From NCBI RefSeq assembly GCF_023517775.1, contig NZ_CP082904.1:3224001-3288000 (forward strand): a stretch of 64,000 bases of DNA. Reading direction: 5' to 3'. Positions 24,665 through 33,658 of the stretch are shown piece by piece (the first letter of the stretch is position 1; each line of letters starts with the position of its first letter). The DNA is from Mixta hanseatica. GTDB lineage: Bacteria; Pseudomonadota; Gammaproteobacteria; Enterobacterales; Enterobacteriaceae. Made by a program: the position numbers and the translations under genes. Under the pieces are notes generated by a model that ran no database searches, was not told the origin of the DNA, and was given only the letters and a program-made list of their open reading frames with translations.

Positions 24665-24715
24665 GCTGATGGCGGCAAAATGGCGACACAATAAAATTTG
24701 TGGCGGCAGCCGAAA

Positions 24716-24741
24716 GTAAAAGACCCGCCTAAGCGGGTCCT
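24716..24741 (-). terminator. Terminator after ogr
   Basis: Stem GACCCGC/GCGGGTC with loop CTAA, then TTTT on the minus strand, directly after the ogr stop. It probably ends the late F-D transcript as well. Confidence 0.8.
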
Positions 24742-24743
24742 CT

Positions 24744-24962
24744 TTATAACCATAAAGGTTGTTGCAATTTTCGGTCTGGATGAGGTGGTACTGGTGCGAC
24801 CTTCAATGGCTTTGCAATGATGGCGGCGACAGTCTCAAGCGATTTGAACGTGCAGCTGCAATTAATGTTCTGGCACTGGTTATAGCGCTCTTTAGTTGTT
24901 TTAGAGATTTGCGTGCTGCTACGAGTATGAGCAGCATGACCACATTCCGGGCAGTTCATCAT
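24744..24962 (-). CDS. ogr: Ogr/Delta zinc-finger late transcription activator
   Basis: 72 aa. Zinc ligands are C5-x2-C8 and the downstream C-x4-C pair in YNQCQNINCSCTF, with the family motif AAHTRSSTQISKTTKERYNQCQN. In P2, Ogr binds TTGT-N12-ACAA sites near -55 and recruits RNA polymerase through the alpha subunit to late promoters. Three such sites are present in this prophage. Its gene follows D at the end of the tail operon, as in P2. Confidence 0.93.
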   Translation of the reverse strand: MMNCPECGHAAHTRSSTQISKTTKERYNQCQNINCSCTFKSLETVAAIIAKPLKVAPVPPHPDRKLQQPLWL

Positions 24963-25035
24963 TTTTTATCACCTCATCGCAAAAGTTCACCTAATGGGAT
25001 GCAATTTATCATTATCAAGAACCTTCCGATAGAAT

Positions 25036-26133
25036 TTATTCCATTTCGAGACCATGAATCTTCACTTCCAGCTCCAGACTGGTGGTAAAGCCGCCGTCAC
25101 TGCCCAGGCTGTGCGTCAGCGTAGTAATGATCCAGCTGCTGCCGTCCACCTGCTTTTTGAAGCCGCTGACCTTCACCGGCATTTCCGTGTAAAGGTCCGC
25201 ACGCCCGCGCGCCAGCTGAATGGAGAACGTTGCCACGCCGCGCTGCAGCCGCTCCCACTGCATTTTAGCCGCCCGCTCTGCATTGCTGCGGTTAGCATAG
25301 GTCCGGCTCAGTACCAGCACGTTTTCATCCGTGCCGATAAGATAATCGCCCTGCTTTGCCTCCGGCTCCTTTTTCTTCGCGGTGCTTTTCCGCCTGCGCT
25401 TAACCTTCGTGGTTTCCTTTTTGGCCGGTTCACGGGTATGCAGCCAGCTGGCAATCACGCCGGTGTAGGCGTCACGGTCCGCCAGGGTAAAGCGGTGACT
25501 GTCGCCCGCCGAACGTGTCAGCGTGATAACCGGCAGGGATTTACCGCTGGCCGTCCTGCCCTGCCCCTGCCGGATAAACAGCAGTTTTCCGTTCTTCACG
25601 CAGGCCAGCGCCCCGCACTGGCGCGCCAGGCGCATCAGAAAACTGGCATCTGACTCGTTGGTCTGGTCCAGGTGATCGATCGCCATCTTTGCCATATCCT
25701 CACCCAGCGCCGGGTCCAGCTTGTGCCTGGCGGCTATCTCTTTCACCATGTCGCCCACGGTGGTTTTATGCCATGACTTTTCGCGCCGGGTGTTGAGTGT
25801 TTCGCGGAAATCGGCACTGCGGGCGCGCAGTACCAGCTTGTCCGGTGCGCCGGTGTGTTCGATTTCGTCCACGGTGTAAGAACCTTTTGAAATCAGCGGC
25901 TCGCCCTGCCAGCCCAGCGCCAGATTAAGCTGAACGCCCCGGCGTGGCAGCTGCAGCTGGCCGTCCGCGTCATCCAGCTCGATGTCCAGCTGGTCCGCCT
26001 CAAAGCCACGATTATCGGTAAGCGTCAGGCTAATCAGTCGCTTTTCGATACGCTGCGTGATGTCGGCGCCGTCCATCGTCAGTCGAAAGGCGGGCGCGCT
26101 GGCCGTGCCGGTTATCCATTGTATTGCGCTCAC
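25036..26133 (-). CDS. D: Phage late control/tail protein D
   Basis: 365 aa. P2 gpD family, which forms the tail hub with a gp27-like fold. Conserved segments include FRLTMDGADITQRIEKRLISLTLTDNRGFEADQLDIELDD and the C-terminal LTHSLGSDGGFTTSLELE. A Lys-rich linker (KKETTKVKRRRKSTAKKKE) at about 235-255 is distinctive. Its start overlaps the U stop by 4 bp. Confidence 0.93.
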   Translation of the reverse strand: MSAIQWITGTASAPAFRLTMDGADITQRIEKRLISLTLTDNRGFEADQLDIELDDADGQLQLPRRGVQLNLALGWQGEPLISKGSYTVDEIEHTGAPDKLVLRARSADFRETLNTRREKSWHKTTVGDMVKEIAARHKLDPALGEDMAKMAIDHLDQTNESDASFLMRLARQCGALACVKNGKLLFIRQGQGRTASGKSLPVITLTRSAGDSHRFTLADRDAYTGVIASWLHTREPAKKETTKVKRRRKSTAKKKEPEAKQGDYLIGTDENVLVLSRTYANRSNAERAAKMQWERLQRGVATFSIQLARGRADLYTEMPVKVSGFKKQVDGSSWIITTLTHSLGSDGGFTTSLELEVKIHGLEME

Positions 26134-26615
26134 TGGAACAGCCCTCCCACGGCGGCAGCCGCTTTTCCTGCCGCGCCGGTCGCGGCTTTTTGCATGGTTG
26201 CCAGCTGGTCACTCAGGCTGCCGAACATCTCGCCCAGCGACTCATCCACCCGTTTCAGCGTCAGCGTGAACTCGATGCGTCGGCACGCGCCGTTACTGAA
26301 AAATTCAGCCCGCGTCTGGTTCAGGCTCTCAATCACGAACATGCCAAAGATGGTGCCGCTGCCCTCAATCAGCGGCCACGCCTTGCCCAGCTCCGCCATC
26401 TGCTCCAGCGCAAACAGCGACAGCCTGCCGCCGGTAATTTCCGGCAGCAGCGTGCCGGTCAGCGTCAGCGTGTCGGTGTCCGGCCCCAGAAACTGCGCGG
26501 ACGGCCGCAGCCCCACGCGGCTGTTGGTGGGAAAGCGCCAGCTGCGCTGATACTGCAGCTCCTGATACGGCACCGTTTTCAGCATGAAAACAAACAAACC
26601 CAGCGTCATCATCAT
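26130..26615 (-). CDS. U: Phage tail protein U
   Basis: 161 aa, P2 gpU family (tail-completion/tube-end region). MMMTLGLFVFMLKTVPYQELQ and TLLPEITGGRLSLFALEQMAELGKAWPL are typical. The ATG overlaps the T stop (ATGA), indicating translational coupling in the FI-D operon. Confidence 0.92.
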   Translation of the reverse strand: MMMTLGLFVFMLKTVPYQELQYQRSWRFPTNSRVGLRPSAQFLGPDTDTLTLTGTLLPEITGGRLSLFALEQMAELGKAWPLIEGSGTIFGMFVIESLNQTRAEFFSNGACRRIEFTLTLKRVDESLGEMFGSLSDQLATMQKAATGAAGKAAAAVGGLFQ

Positions 26616-29251
26616 TCGTCAAATCCTCCCCGGTCACGGTAACTGCTGCGGGCGCGGGCCTGCGCCTGCCGCTCTTTTGCCTTCAGCTGGCGCATCACCT
26701 CCGCCACCACGTCCTGTGCGCTCTGCCCTGGCTGCTGCACAATGGTAATCGGGGCATGAATATTCACGGCGGGCGCCGGGCTGCTTCCGGCACTGGCTGC
26801 TTTTACCGCTGCCCCGGACTTGACCGGCAGGCTCATCGGATGCAGCGGGCGCGCGGTTGCAGGCGCGGCAGCAGCGCCCATTGCCAGAGCCGCCGTGGCG
26901 GCCAGCGCGGCGGTACGCCTGCGGCTGGTAATGCGGGCGGGACCGTTTACCAGCTCCGGGCCGTTTTCGCCAGCAATGCCAAACTGCCCGGACGGGATAA
27001 AACCGCCACTGTCAAACAGCCCGGCAAAGCCTGTTTTCTTCGGCGCCGCAGGCTTGCCCGCAGGGCCGTTGCCGCCTGCGGTATCCGGCTTCATCCAGTC
27101 CGGCAGGTAGCTGTTCAGCGACGTCAGCTTACTTTTCAGTGCCTCCCATTTCTGACTGATACCCGCCATCAGGCTGTCAATCATCTGCGCCCCGGCCTCC
27201 TGAAAACGGACGGGCAGCGCGTTAAGGTCTGCAGTGATTTCATTCCATTTAGTGCTTATCCAGGTGGTGATGGTATTCCATGCGCTAACTGCACCATCGC
27301 GGATGGTGACCCACAGCGCGGCAAACTTTGGCCCCAGCGTCTCCCAGTTCTGCCAGATATACAGCGCTGCCATCGCAATCAGACCCACCACGGCCAGAAT
27401 CGGGTTTGCCAGCATCAGCCGCCCCAGCCACAGCACACCCTTACCCACGATGCCCAGCGCATTACGGATAAGCCCGAATGCGCCGGGCACCTTCAGGCCC
27501 AGCATACTGAAGCCCAGGCGCAGCAGGGCCAGCGGGCCAAGAATGGCCGCCGCCGCCAGCGACAGCGCCCCGATGGCCGTCACTGCAATGGCAAACCCGG
27601 CGGCCAGCTTGAATAGCGCAGCGGTCAGCTGTGGATGTTGCTGAACAAACTTCCCCAGCGCCGAGGCCAGATTGCCCAGCCAGTCAACCAGGCGTTTCAG
27701 GTCAGGGGCCACGGTTTCCCCGATCGCGGACATGGCATTGGTGAATGAGCCGCTGGCGGCGTCCCATTTGTTGCCCAGCGTTTTCAGCGAGGCGTCCACG
27801 CGCTCACGCAGCGATGCCTGATTTTCCAGCTTGGCTGCCGTTTCCCGGTAGCCTGCCAGCCCTTTGGTGATCATGTTGTTCAGCACCTGCAGGGTTTCAG
27901 AGTCATCGCCAAACATGTCCTTGAGCGTGCTGAGTTTCTTCTCGGTACTCAGTTTGTTCAGCTGGTCCAGCTGCGCATACATCTTTTCGATCCCGGCAAA
28001 CTCGCCCTTACCGTTGGTAAAGTCGAACTTCACACCGGTGCCCTTCAGGTCCTTGTTCACGCCGCCGATTTTTTTAGTGTCCATCATAGCCTGCAGCACC
28101 TTGCGGTAGGCGTTCCCCGCCGAGCCGCCGTCCATGCCCTGCTGGTCCGCCATGACCAGCAGCGGCGCAAAGGCTTTTGCCGCATCCAGCCCCTTCATCT
28201 TGATGATGTCCATCGCGCTGCCGATTTTGGCAAAGCCCTGCAGCATGTTTTCCGAATCCACCCCGGCGTAGAAGCCTTTCTGGATGATGTCGGTCAGCGC
28301 CATCATGTCTTTTTCAGAGGTTTGCGTGGCATCCTGCAGCTTGGCGGCAAACTCCGCCGCGTCCGTGGGCGCCATCTTCAGCTGCACGCCCAGATAGGCG
28401 GTGGCTTCACCCAGCCCGCCCAGGATGGACTGCGCGGACATCCCCTGACGGCGCAGCATGGTCATCATGTTCTGGAAGTCCGCCGTGGTGCCGGGCAGCC
28501 TGTCGCCCAGGCTGACGGCCAGCCGGTTTATTTTTTCAAACTCCGGTGAGACCTTCGCCCCTGGTCCCATCATGGAGGCGGCCAGCTGCGTGGCGGCATC
28601 CTCTGAATCGGCGTACGCCCTGACCGGCGCCATCATCGTCATGCCTGTTGCCACGCCGGACGCCACCATACCTGCACCGTTCCCGGCCAGGTTATTGCGC
28701 AGCGCCTGCGTTTTCTCCCGGCGCGCCCGGATGGCGTTCAGCTTCTGCTGGCGCTCGCCGAGTTTTCGCAGGGTCGCCTGCTGGCGTTCAAGGGCACCGC
28801 TGGCCACTTCCGCGTCGGTTTTCAGGCGGCGCTGCGCGGCGCTCAGCTGTTTTGTATCGATACCGGCGGCGTTCAGCGCCTCACGCTGGCGCTGCACGGA
28901 CAGGCGCAGCCCGTTATATTTCTGCTGCAGTTCGCTGGCGCGGTTTTTGGCCTGCTCCAGCAGCCGGGCCTGCTGTGCAGTAGGGCGGTTGGTGGCGGCA
29001 AACTGCGTTGCCAGCGCCGCCGCCTCCTGCCGGGCAGCGGCCAGATTTTTTTCGGTGATGGCAAGCTGCGATCGGGTTTTGCGGAACCCGTCAATTTTTC
29101 CGGCCTGCTCGTTCAGGGATTTCAGGGTGTCTTTACTGGCTTTCAGCGCGGCGGCCAGCTCCCTGGAACCGGCCTGGGCGTTTCGGAAAGGACGGGTGAT
29201 TTTATCCACCGCGTTTAAAACCACCTGCAGCCGCAGGTTTGTGTCACTCAT
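26612..29251 (-). CDS. T: Tail tape measure protein T
   Basis: 879 aa. It determines tail length and probably helps DNA pass into the cell. A long N-terminal coiled coil (about 20-190, rich in Ala, Gln and Lys) precedes the tape-measure core with DFQNMMTMLRRQGMSAQSILGGL, membrane-like segments at about 540-650, and a Gly/Pro/Ala-rich C-terminus. ATG 29251 is preferred to the GTG at 29257 because GGAG is 8 bases upstream; it overlaps the E' stop. Confidence 0.93.
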   Translation of the reverse strand: MSDTNLRLQVVLNAVDKITRPFRNAQAGSRELAAALKASKDTLKSLNEQAGKIDGFRKTRSQLAITEKNLAAARQEAAALATQFAATNRPTAQQARLLEQAKNRASELQQKYNGLRLSVQRQREALNAAGIDTKQLSAAQRRLKTDAEVASGALERQQATLRKLGERQQKLNAIRARREKTQALRNNLAGNGAGMVASGVATGMTMMAPVRAYADSEDAATQLAASMMGPGAKVSPEFEKINRLAVSLGDRLPGTTADFQNMMTMLRRQGMSAQSILGGLGEATAYLGVQLKMAPTDAAEFAAKLQDATQTSEKDMMALTDIIQKGFYAGVDSENMLQGFAKIGSAMDIIKMKGLDAAKAFAPLLVMADQQGMDGGSAGNAYRKVLQAMMDTKKIGGVNKDLKGTGVKFDFTNGKGEFAGIEKMYAQLDQLNKLSTEKKLSTLKDMFGDDSETLQVLNNMITKGLAGYRETAAKLENQASLRERVDASLKTLGNKWDAASGSFTNAMSAIGETVAPDLKRLVDWLGNLASALGKFVQQHPQLTAALFKLAAGFAIAVTAIGALSLAAAAILGPLALLRLGFSMLGLKVPGAFGLIRNALGIVGKGVLWLGRLMLANPILAVVGLIAMAALYIWQNWETLGPKFAALWVTIRDGAVSAWNTITTWISTKWNEITADLNALPVRFQEAGAQMIDSLMAGISQKWEALKSKLTSLNSYLPDWMKPDTAGGNGPAGKPAAPKKTGFAGLFDSGGFIPSGQFGIAGENGPELVNGPARITSRRRTAALAATAALAMGAAAAPATARPLHPMSLPVKSGAAVKAASAGSSPAPAVNIHAPITIVQQPGQSAQDVVAEVMRQLKAKERQAQARARSSYRDRGGFDE

Positions 29252-29704
29252 CGTCACCGGCTCCGCTTCGCAATATCGCTTTATGCCGCCACTCCAGCAC
29301 TTCGGTAAGCGGCATCACGTCAGTGACGGACGGCGGCCAGTGAAAAATGGTGGCGATGTCCGCCACCAGGTCATCCACCGTCAGTTCGTCGGGAAATCCG
29401 ACAGCACCGACTTCGGCAACAAAAAAGTGACCACCTCCACCGACAGCGCCAGCAGGTCGGCAGGGTCCATTTCGGCAATCTCATGCGGCTGCAGCGCGGG
29501 CTGGCTGATGCGCGGGATCACCGTCATCATCGCGTTCACGTCCATATCCATCAGCGCCTGCAGGCGGGTGCCGCGCAGTGCGCCGGACTGCGGCTTGCGC
29601 AGGGTCACGCTGGTAATCTGCTCTTTTCCGCGCGTCACCGGCGTGTCCAGGGTGAGGGTTTTCTGCTGCGGCTGCGGTACGGCGTCGTTTTTAATCTCTG
29701 TCAT
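29244..29704 (-). CDS. E': Tail assembly chaperone E+E' made by -1 frameshift
   Basis: Reading E to the heptamer at 29426-29420 and slipping back one base joins 95 codons of E to 58 codons of a second frame ending at 29244, giving 153 aa. The second frame encodes TVDDLVADIATIFHWPPS and VMPLTEVLEWRHKAI, the GpE' family sequence. No separate start for this frame is evident. P2 makes the same fusion, analogous to lambda G-GT, to load the tape measure protein. Confidence 0.88.
29381..29704 (-). CDS. E: Tail assembly chaperone E
   Basis: 107 aa, P2 gpE family, the unshifted product. The core KEQITSVTLRKPQSGALRGTRLQALMDMDVNAMMTVIPRISQP is typical. It lies between FII and T and contains the slippery site near its 3' end. 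Confidence 0.92.
   Translation of the reverse strand: MTEIKNDAVPQPQQKTLTLDTPVTRGKEQITSVTLRKPQSGALRGTRLQALMDMDVNAMMTVIPRISQPALQPHEIAEMDPADLLALSVEVVTFLLPKSVLSDFPTN
29420..29426 (-). promoter_or_regulatory. T-TTT-TTG ribosomal slippery site
   Basis: Minus-strand TTTTTTG in the E frame (codons ACT TTT TTG) allows -1 re-pairing on TTT TTT and opens the E' frame exactly to the stop at 29244. The same heptamer is known in P2 gene E. Confidence 0.9.
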
Positions 29705-29761
29705 CGTTTTATGTCCTGAAAAATAAGTTATGCAGCGGCAGGGCTTCCCCTGCCGGGGTTA

Positions 29762-30277
29762 TCAGAGGCCAAGGGCGCTTTTGTGTTTTTCCATCAGATC
29801 CGTGCCGCCCACGATTTCGACCATGTTCACCAGGTCAACTTCGTACAGCACCTCGCCGTTAATGGTCAGCTTCGCGTAGCTGTTGGTGCCGGATACTTTG
29901 GTGCTGTTGCTCTCGCCGGTTTTCCACTCGCCGGAATCCACCTCCTTGTGGCGACCGCGTACGACCAGCTCCACCGCCTGCACCTCGCCGGTGCTGTCCG
30001 TCTGAATGGAGCCGGTAAAGCGCAGCTGAATGGCATCCGCCGTAGCGGCACCCATCTGCTTGAACAGCAGCAGCTCCGTGCCGCCGATGGAAAATTCAGT
30101 GTCCAGCGCGCCGTCATCCAGCCCCATATCAATGTCCACCGCGCCCGGCATCCCGCCGCCACGGTATTTTTCAAACTTGCGGGTAAACTTCGGCAGGGTC
30201 ACGGACTCAACCAGCCCCATCCAGTTATTCCCGGCATTAAACATATTCAGGTGCTTCAGCTTGCGGGGTAATGCCAT
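29762..30277 (-). CDS. FII: Major tail tube protein FII
   Basis: 171 aa. It polymerises as the inner tail tube. MALPRKLKHLNMFNAGNNWMGLVESVTLPKFTRKFEKYRGGGM is the P2 FII family N-terminus, and SGTNSYAKLTINGEVLYEVDLVNM is near the C-terminus. It follows FI by 12 bp. Confidence 0.95.
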   Translation of the reverse strand: MALPRKLKHLNMFNAGNNWMGLVESVTLPKFTRKFEKYRGGGMPGAVDIDMGLDDGALDTEFSIGGTELLLFKQMGAATADAIQLRFTGSIQTDSTGEVQAVELVVRGRHKEVDSGEWKTGESNSTKVSGTNSYAKLTINGEVLYEVDLVNMVEIVGGTDLMEKHKSALGL

Positions 30278-30289
30278 CTGTTTTTCTCC

Positions 30290-31462
30290 TTACGCGCTGA
30301 CCTGGCTGGCAAAATTCACCAGATACTGGTCCGTGATGCGCTGGCGCAGCATCAGGTTTTCCAGCGGCGGCACCGGCGTGTAGTCATAGTCAATGGTGAG
30401 TTTGCCCGCCTTGAGCGTGTCCTTGTCGTTCACGCTCTCATCCAGCCAGCAGTCGGCGCCGATGAGATAGCCCTGGCTGACCAGGCTGCGTAGCTTGGCG
30501 CGAATGCTTTCAATGATGTCGCGGGCCAGCGACGGGTTCAGGACGCCGTCCACCGCCCACATCTGCGCCTCCGCCATCGTGTCCATCAGCACCTGCGCGG
30601 TGCGGGTGTAGTTCTCAAACGCAAACAGCGGATCGTCACTCAGGCAGCGGGAACCCCAGAAGCGGAAGCCGTCCTGGCGGATCAGCGTGGTGACGTCGTT
30701 CTGGTTCAGCAGACCCGCATCGGTTGCCGGATCCTGCAGGTCCCAGAAGACGTCTGCGGAAATGCCGGTGACGCCGTTCACGCCCACGTTGGACAGGGTT
30801 TTGTGCCAGCCGGTCTGCTGGTCGATTCGGGCGCGCAGGCCGAGCGCACGGGCGGTGGCATAGGCCGTGGAGTCCGCGTTCAGCACGGTGTCAAAGTTGA
30901 TGAAATCCGGCCAGATAAGCATCCCTTCGCGCTGGCTGAAGTTGGCGCGATAGGCGATCGCCTCTTCCACGGTCTTACAACCGTAGGCAGAGAGATAGGC
31001 AAAGCCGCGCAGGCTCTGCGCCACGGATAACAGTTCCGTTGCCACCGCCTGCGTGTCGTGTCCGGGCACGCCGAGGATGCGCGGTTTAACGCCGCATTTG
31101 GCCTGCGCGGTCAGCAGCGCTTTCATGCCGGTGCGTTTGCCGTCTGCGGTCACGCCGCCGATGATGTTGGACGTGGTTTCCGCTTCGGTTTCGCCCTGCG
31201 CCACGCGCACGACCACGGTCACGGGTTTGGCCTGATCGCCGATCGCATCGAGCGAACGGGCCAGCGTTCCGGACTCGCCCGCTTTGCCGCTGGCGGTCAA
31301 TACGTCCGTGAGTAAAACGGGGGTATTCAGCGGAAAGGTCGCTGCGTCGGCATCGTCTGCGGTGCAGACCATGCCCACAATCGCGGTGCTTACCGTTGAG
31401 ATGGTACGGGTGCCTTCGTTAATTTCCGTAACGCGCACACCGTGATGATAATCGTCTGCCAT
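30290..31462 (-). CDS. FI: Contractile tail sheath protein FI
   Basis: 390 aa, P2 FI family. The N-terminus [48 protein letters not shown] and the C-terminal [22 protein letters not shown] are typical. An Ogr site lies 80 bp upstream of its ATG, inside the 3' end of the preceding chimeric gene, and GGAG is 8 bases before the start. Confidence 0.95.
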   Translation of the reverse strand: MADDYHHGVRVTEINEGTRTISTVSTAIVGMVCTADDADAATFPLNTPVLLTDVLTASGKAGESGTLARSLDAIGDQAKPVTVVVRVAQGETEAETTSNIIGGVTADGKRTGMKALLTAQAKCGVKPRILGVPGHDTQAVATELLSVAQSLRGFAYLSAYGCKTVEEAIAYRANFSQREGMLIWPDFINFDTVLNADSTAYATARALGLRARIDQQTGWHKTLSNVGVNGVTGISADVFWDLQDPATDAGLLNQNDVTTLIRQDGFRFWGSRCLSDDPLFAFENYTRTAQVLMDTMAEAQMWAVDGVLNPSLARDIIESIRAKLRSLVSQGYLIGADCWLDESVNDKDTLKAGKLTIDYDYTPVPPLENLMLRQRITDQYLVNFASQVSA

Positions 31463-31498
31463 GTAGCAAATCTCCAGTTAAGGGGTTTTGCTATGGTG

Positions 31499-32527
31499 TT
31501 ACGTGGCTCCGGTTGATTCACGCCCTTGCTGTTGTATGAGGTCTGACACAACGGACGACTGTCTTTTTTTCAGTTCCTTTTGCTCAGCTGCCGGGATGTA
31601 GCGATACAGTGTCTTAACCGAAACATCCAGAACCAGCGCCACCTGATGCAGGGTCGCACCGTTACGTAACATCCGCCTGGCTCTTTCGGTTACCTCTTCT
31701 GTCATTATCCTGCGGCGCCCGCCTATACGGCCTTTTTCACGCGCCGCCGCCAGTCCTGCACGGGTACGCTCAACAATCAGCTCGCGCTCCATTTCCGCCA
31801 GCGCCCCCATAACATGAAAAAAGAAGCGGCCCATTGGCGTACTGGTATCGGAATTATCAACCAGCAGGCTGCCCGCAGGACGTAGCGAAACAATGCTCCC
31901 GTCTTCGATAAACTTCCATTCCATGACGTCACGACTATGGTCGCTAAAAAAATTAATTGCCCGATGTTTATCCAGATCCGCAAGTGTTTCTGGCCGCTTA
32001 TGCTGCTGCAGGTAAGACGGGGCTGCACAGGTAACCATCCGGATGTCACCAAGACGTCTGGATATAAAACTTGAATCCTGAAGCGCGCCCAGGCGGACAA
32101 GGCAATCTACGCCTTCCGTAATCAAATCAGTTTTTTTATCCGATGAAACCAGCACAACTTCAATACCGGGGTACAGTGCCTGAAAATGCCTAAGGTTAGG
32201 GATCAATATGGCATGCGCCAGCGCCAGGGGGACATCAAGTCTCAGGCGTCCTCGCGGTGGAAGTGTCGTTGAAAAACTGGCCATCATGTCATTAACTTCG
32301 GCCAGAACATGCCTGGCATGATGATAGAACTCATCCCCTTCAGCAGTAACGCTCAGCTTTCGGGTTGTGCGATAAATGAGTTTTACACCCAGATCATGCT
32401 CTATCTGTTGTATCGCTTTGCTCACGGTGGGGCGATGGATCTGAAGTACATCAGCAGCTTTTGTGAAGCTACCCTGCTCAACAACCTGTATGAAAATATT
32501 TAGGTATTCAATCATGTTGGTATGCAC
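31499..32527 (-). CDS. Chimera: LysR-type regulator N-terminus fused to a DNA invertase C-terminus
   Basis: 342 aa. Residues 5 to about 226 are a LysR-type regulator: winged HTH (FTKAADVLQIHRPTVSKAIQQIE) plus most of the first half of the effector-binding domain. From about residue 227 (STPMGRFFFHVMGALAEMERELIVERT) the protein is the E-helix and HTH of a Gin/Hin-type serine invertase. The whole catalytic domain with its active Ser is missing. The junction is near base 31847. GTG 32527 has AGGTG five bases upstream; ATG 32515 is the alternative start. The gene occupies the position expected for a tail-fibre invertase beside the invertible cassettes. Recombinase activity is not expected. Confidence 0.85.
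   Translation of the reverse strand: MHTNMIEYLNIFIQVVEQGSFTKAADVLQIHRPTVSKAIQQIEHDLGVKLIYRTTRKLSVTAEGDEFYHHARHVLAEVNDMMASFSTTLPPRGRLRLDVPLALAHAILIPNLRHFQALYPGIEVVLVSSDKKTDLITEGVDCLVRLGALQDSSFISRRLGDIRMVTCAAPSYLQQHKRPETLADLDKHRAINFFSDHSRDVMEWKFIEDGSIVSLRPAGSLLVDNSDTSTPMGRFFFHVMGALAEMERELIVERTRAGLAAAREKGRIGGRRRIMTEEVTERARRMLRNGATLHQVALVLDVSVKTLYRYIPAAEQKELKKRQSSVVSDLIQQQGRESTGAT
31532..31551 (-). promoter_or_regulatory. Ogr/Delta activator site for the F operon
   Basis: TTGT-ATGAGGTCTGAC-ACAA matches the TTGT-N12-ACAA consensus. Its centre is 79.5 bp from the FI start codon, which leaves room for a short leader if transcription starts about 55 bp downstream. Confidence 0.8.
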
Positions 32528-32627
32528 GTGATCACCTGTTTTGTAGGCTGTTTAAAACTGGCATTGTAAGGTAAACCATCCCAACGACATTATTTCTTTT
32601 TGTTCAGATAAGGACTTCCAGGCTGTC

Positions 32628-32660
32628 AAGATGTCCGCTTCTGGCACTTAGCGGACTGAG
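32628..32660. repeat. Inverted repeat upstream of the chimera
   Basis: GTCCGC and GCGGAC flank a 12-base spacer (TTCTGGCACTTA) in the 171-bp gap between the chimeric gene and crossover site 3. Its role is not evident. It may have arrived with the LysR part. Confidence 0.4.
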
Positions 32661-32681
32661 GACGCCAAGACATTGCTATTT

Positions 32682-32707
32682 GTCTCTCTAACGTTGGTTT
32701 GGGCGAA
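32682..32707 (+). repeat. Invertase-type crossover site 3 (before tip C)
   Basis: 26-bp site with central TT and right arm GGTTTGGGCGAA shared with sites 1 and 2. It is in the opposite orientation to both, as needed for inversion. Confidence 0.7.
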
Positions 32708-33049
32708 GCGGCAAAGATGAGCGCTGCAGAAGCAAGCATGACAGGTGGGAATGGATGGCTAATGGTCCCTGTCAATATATCTGGAGTTGAGCAGAAGATT
32801 ATTTTTCAATGGGGGTACGTGTCCGGTAGTTCAACTTATAAAGTTAATTACCCTGTTGTGTTTCCAAATAGTGTTAAATGCTTTTTTGCCATCCCAAACA
32901 CGACGCTTGAGGCTGGCATCAGTTATTTATCAATGGCAAACGTTACGCCTATAAGTAATTCCCAAGCCACGATTATTGTCGGAAAGGTCACAAATGGTAA
33001 TGCTGAATTGTTTACGCGGGCGGTTCACTGGTTTGCTGTAGGATACTAG
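32699..33049 (+). CDS. Silent alternative tail-fibre tip module C
   Basis: About 116 aa readable from the TTG after the crossover core; no promoter or ribosome binding site is seen. It starts GLGEAAKM, as the active fibre does after its own site, and continues as a gp53-like tip domain (GWLMVPVNISGVEQKIIFQWG, VFPNSVKCFFAIPN, ending HWFAVGY). It faces away from gene H. Inversion between sites 1 and 3 would join it in frame to H. No assembly chaperone gene accompanies it. Confidence 0.8.
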   Translation: MGEAAKMSAAEASMTGGNGWLMVPVNISGVEQKIIFQWGYVSGSSTYKVNYPVVFPNSVKCFFAIPNTTLEAGISYLSMANVTPISNSQATIIVGKVTNGNAELFTRAVHWFAVGY

Positions 33050-33064
33050 TTAGTATTAATGAAT

Positions 33065-33089
33065 AAAAAAGCCCTTTCGGGCTTTTTTT
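33065..33089. terminator. Bidirectional terminator between tip C and the fibre chaperone gene
   Basis: AAAAAAGCCC-TTTC-GGGCTTTTTTT between two convergent reading frames. Confidence 0.88.
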
Positions 33090-33564
33090 AATTCGGCCAT
33101 ACAGGAAGCACATAACCATTATCAACTGCCTCAATTAAAATCCATGAAGGAATCTCAGGCAATTTTATTCGCGGCCAGCCCTCATCATTAGGCCAGCTTT
33201 TGAAGCTGGCACGCACCTTTAACAATTCTTCACGCTGTTCATCAGTCAAGGGTATATCGTTGATTGTGTAATCCACAACTAACATCCGGTCTGTCGCCAG
33301 TATAAAATCATCGCGTAGCTTTCTTGCCCGCGCTTTTATTTCATCCTCAGACACTTCAGGCACAGGCATAGCAATCCAGCATGGACAACCGCTATTATCA
33401 GCACCCCGTATTTTCCCAGCGGGCGGCATTCCGGAAAATTCCATAAAAACTTCATCACTCACATCTTTTAAATCATCCGGGAGCGTACCTGCGCTTTTGT
33501 ATGCTTCTTTAAGCGCTTCAGGGTAAAAAGCATTGTTCTTAGGGCTAAACCAGTAATTCATCAA
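33088..33564 (-). CDS. G: Tail fibre assembly protein (Tfa, P2 gpG family)
   Basis: 158 aa. MMNYWFSPKNNAFYPEALKEAYKSAGTLPDDLKDVSDEVF is the classic caudo_TAP N-terminus, and a DGxPxxI/LTDEQREELL region is visible at about 100-115. It chaperones trimerisation of the fibre tip. It lies inside the invertible region, downstream of tip B and co-directional with H in the present arrangement. Confidence 0.92.
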   Translation of the reverse strand: MMNYWFSPKNNAFYPEALKEAYKSAGTLPDDLKDVSDEVFMEFSGMPPAGKIRGADNSGCPCWIAMPVPEVSEDEIKARARKLRDDFILATDRMLVVDYTINDIPLTDEQREELLKVRASFKSWPNDEGWPRIKLPEIPSWILIEAVDNGYVLPVWPN

Positions 33565-33658
33565 TAATTCTCCATTAAAATATGCGTGACCATTTTAATT
33601 GTCTTTTATATGGCGGGTGATAAGTTACTGTTGTGCCATGCACTAAAGAACATAAAAT

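Noticed and set aside
26613..29257. Plus-strand frames of up to 422 codons opposite T and FI
   Set aside because: Shadows of the GC-rich tail genes; no start signals and low-complexity Ser/Arg/Ala content.
31499..31850. Functional DNA invertase gene
   Set aside because: Only the C-terminal helix and HTH remain; the catalytic N-terminal domain is absent from the frame and from the surrounding sequence.
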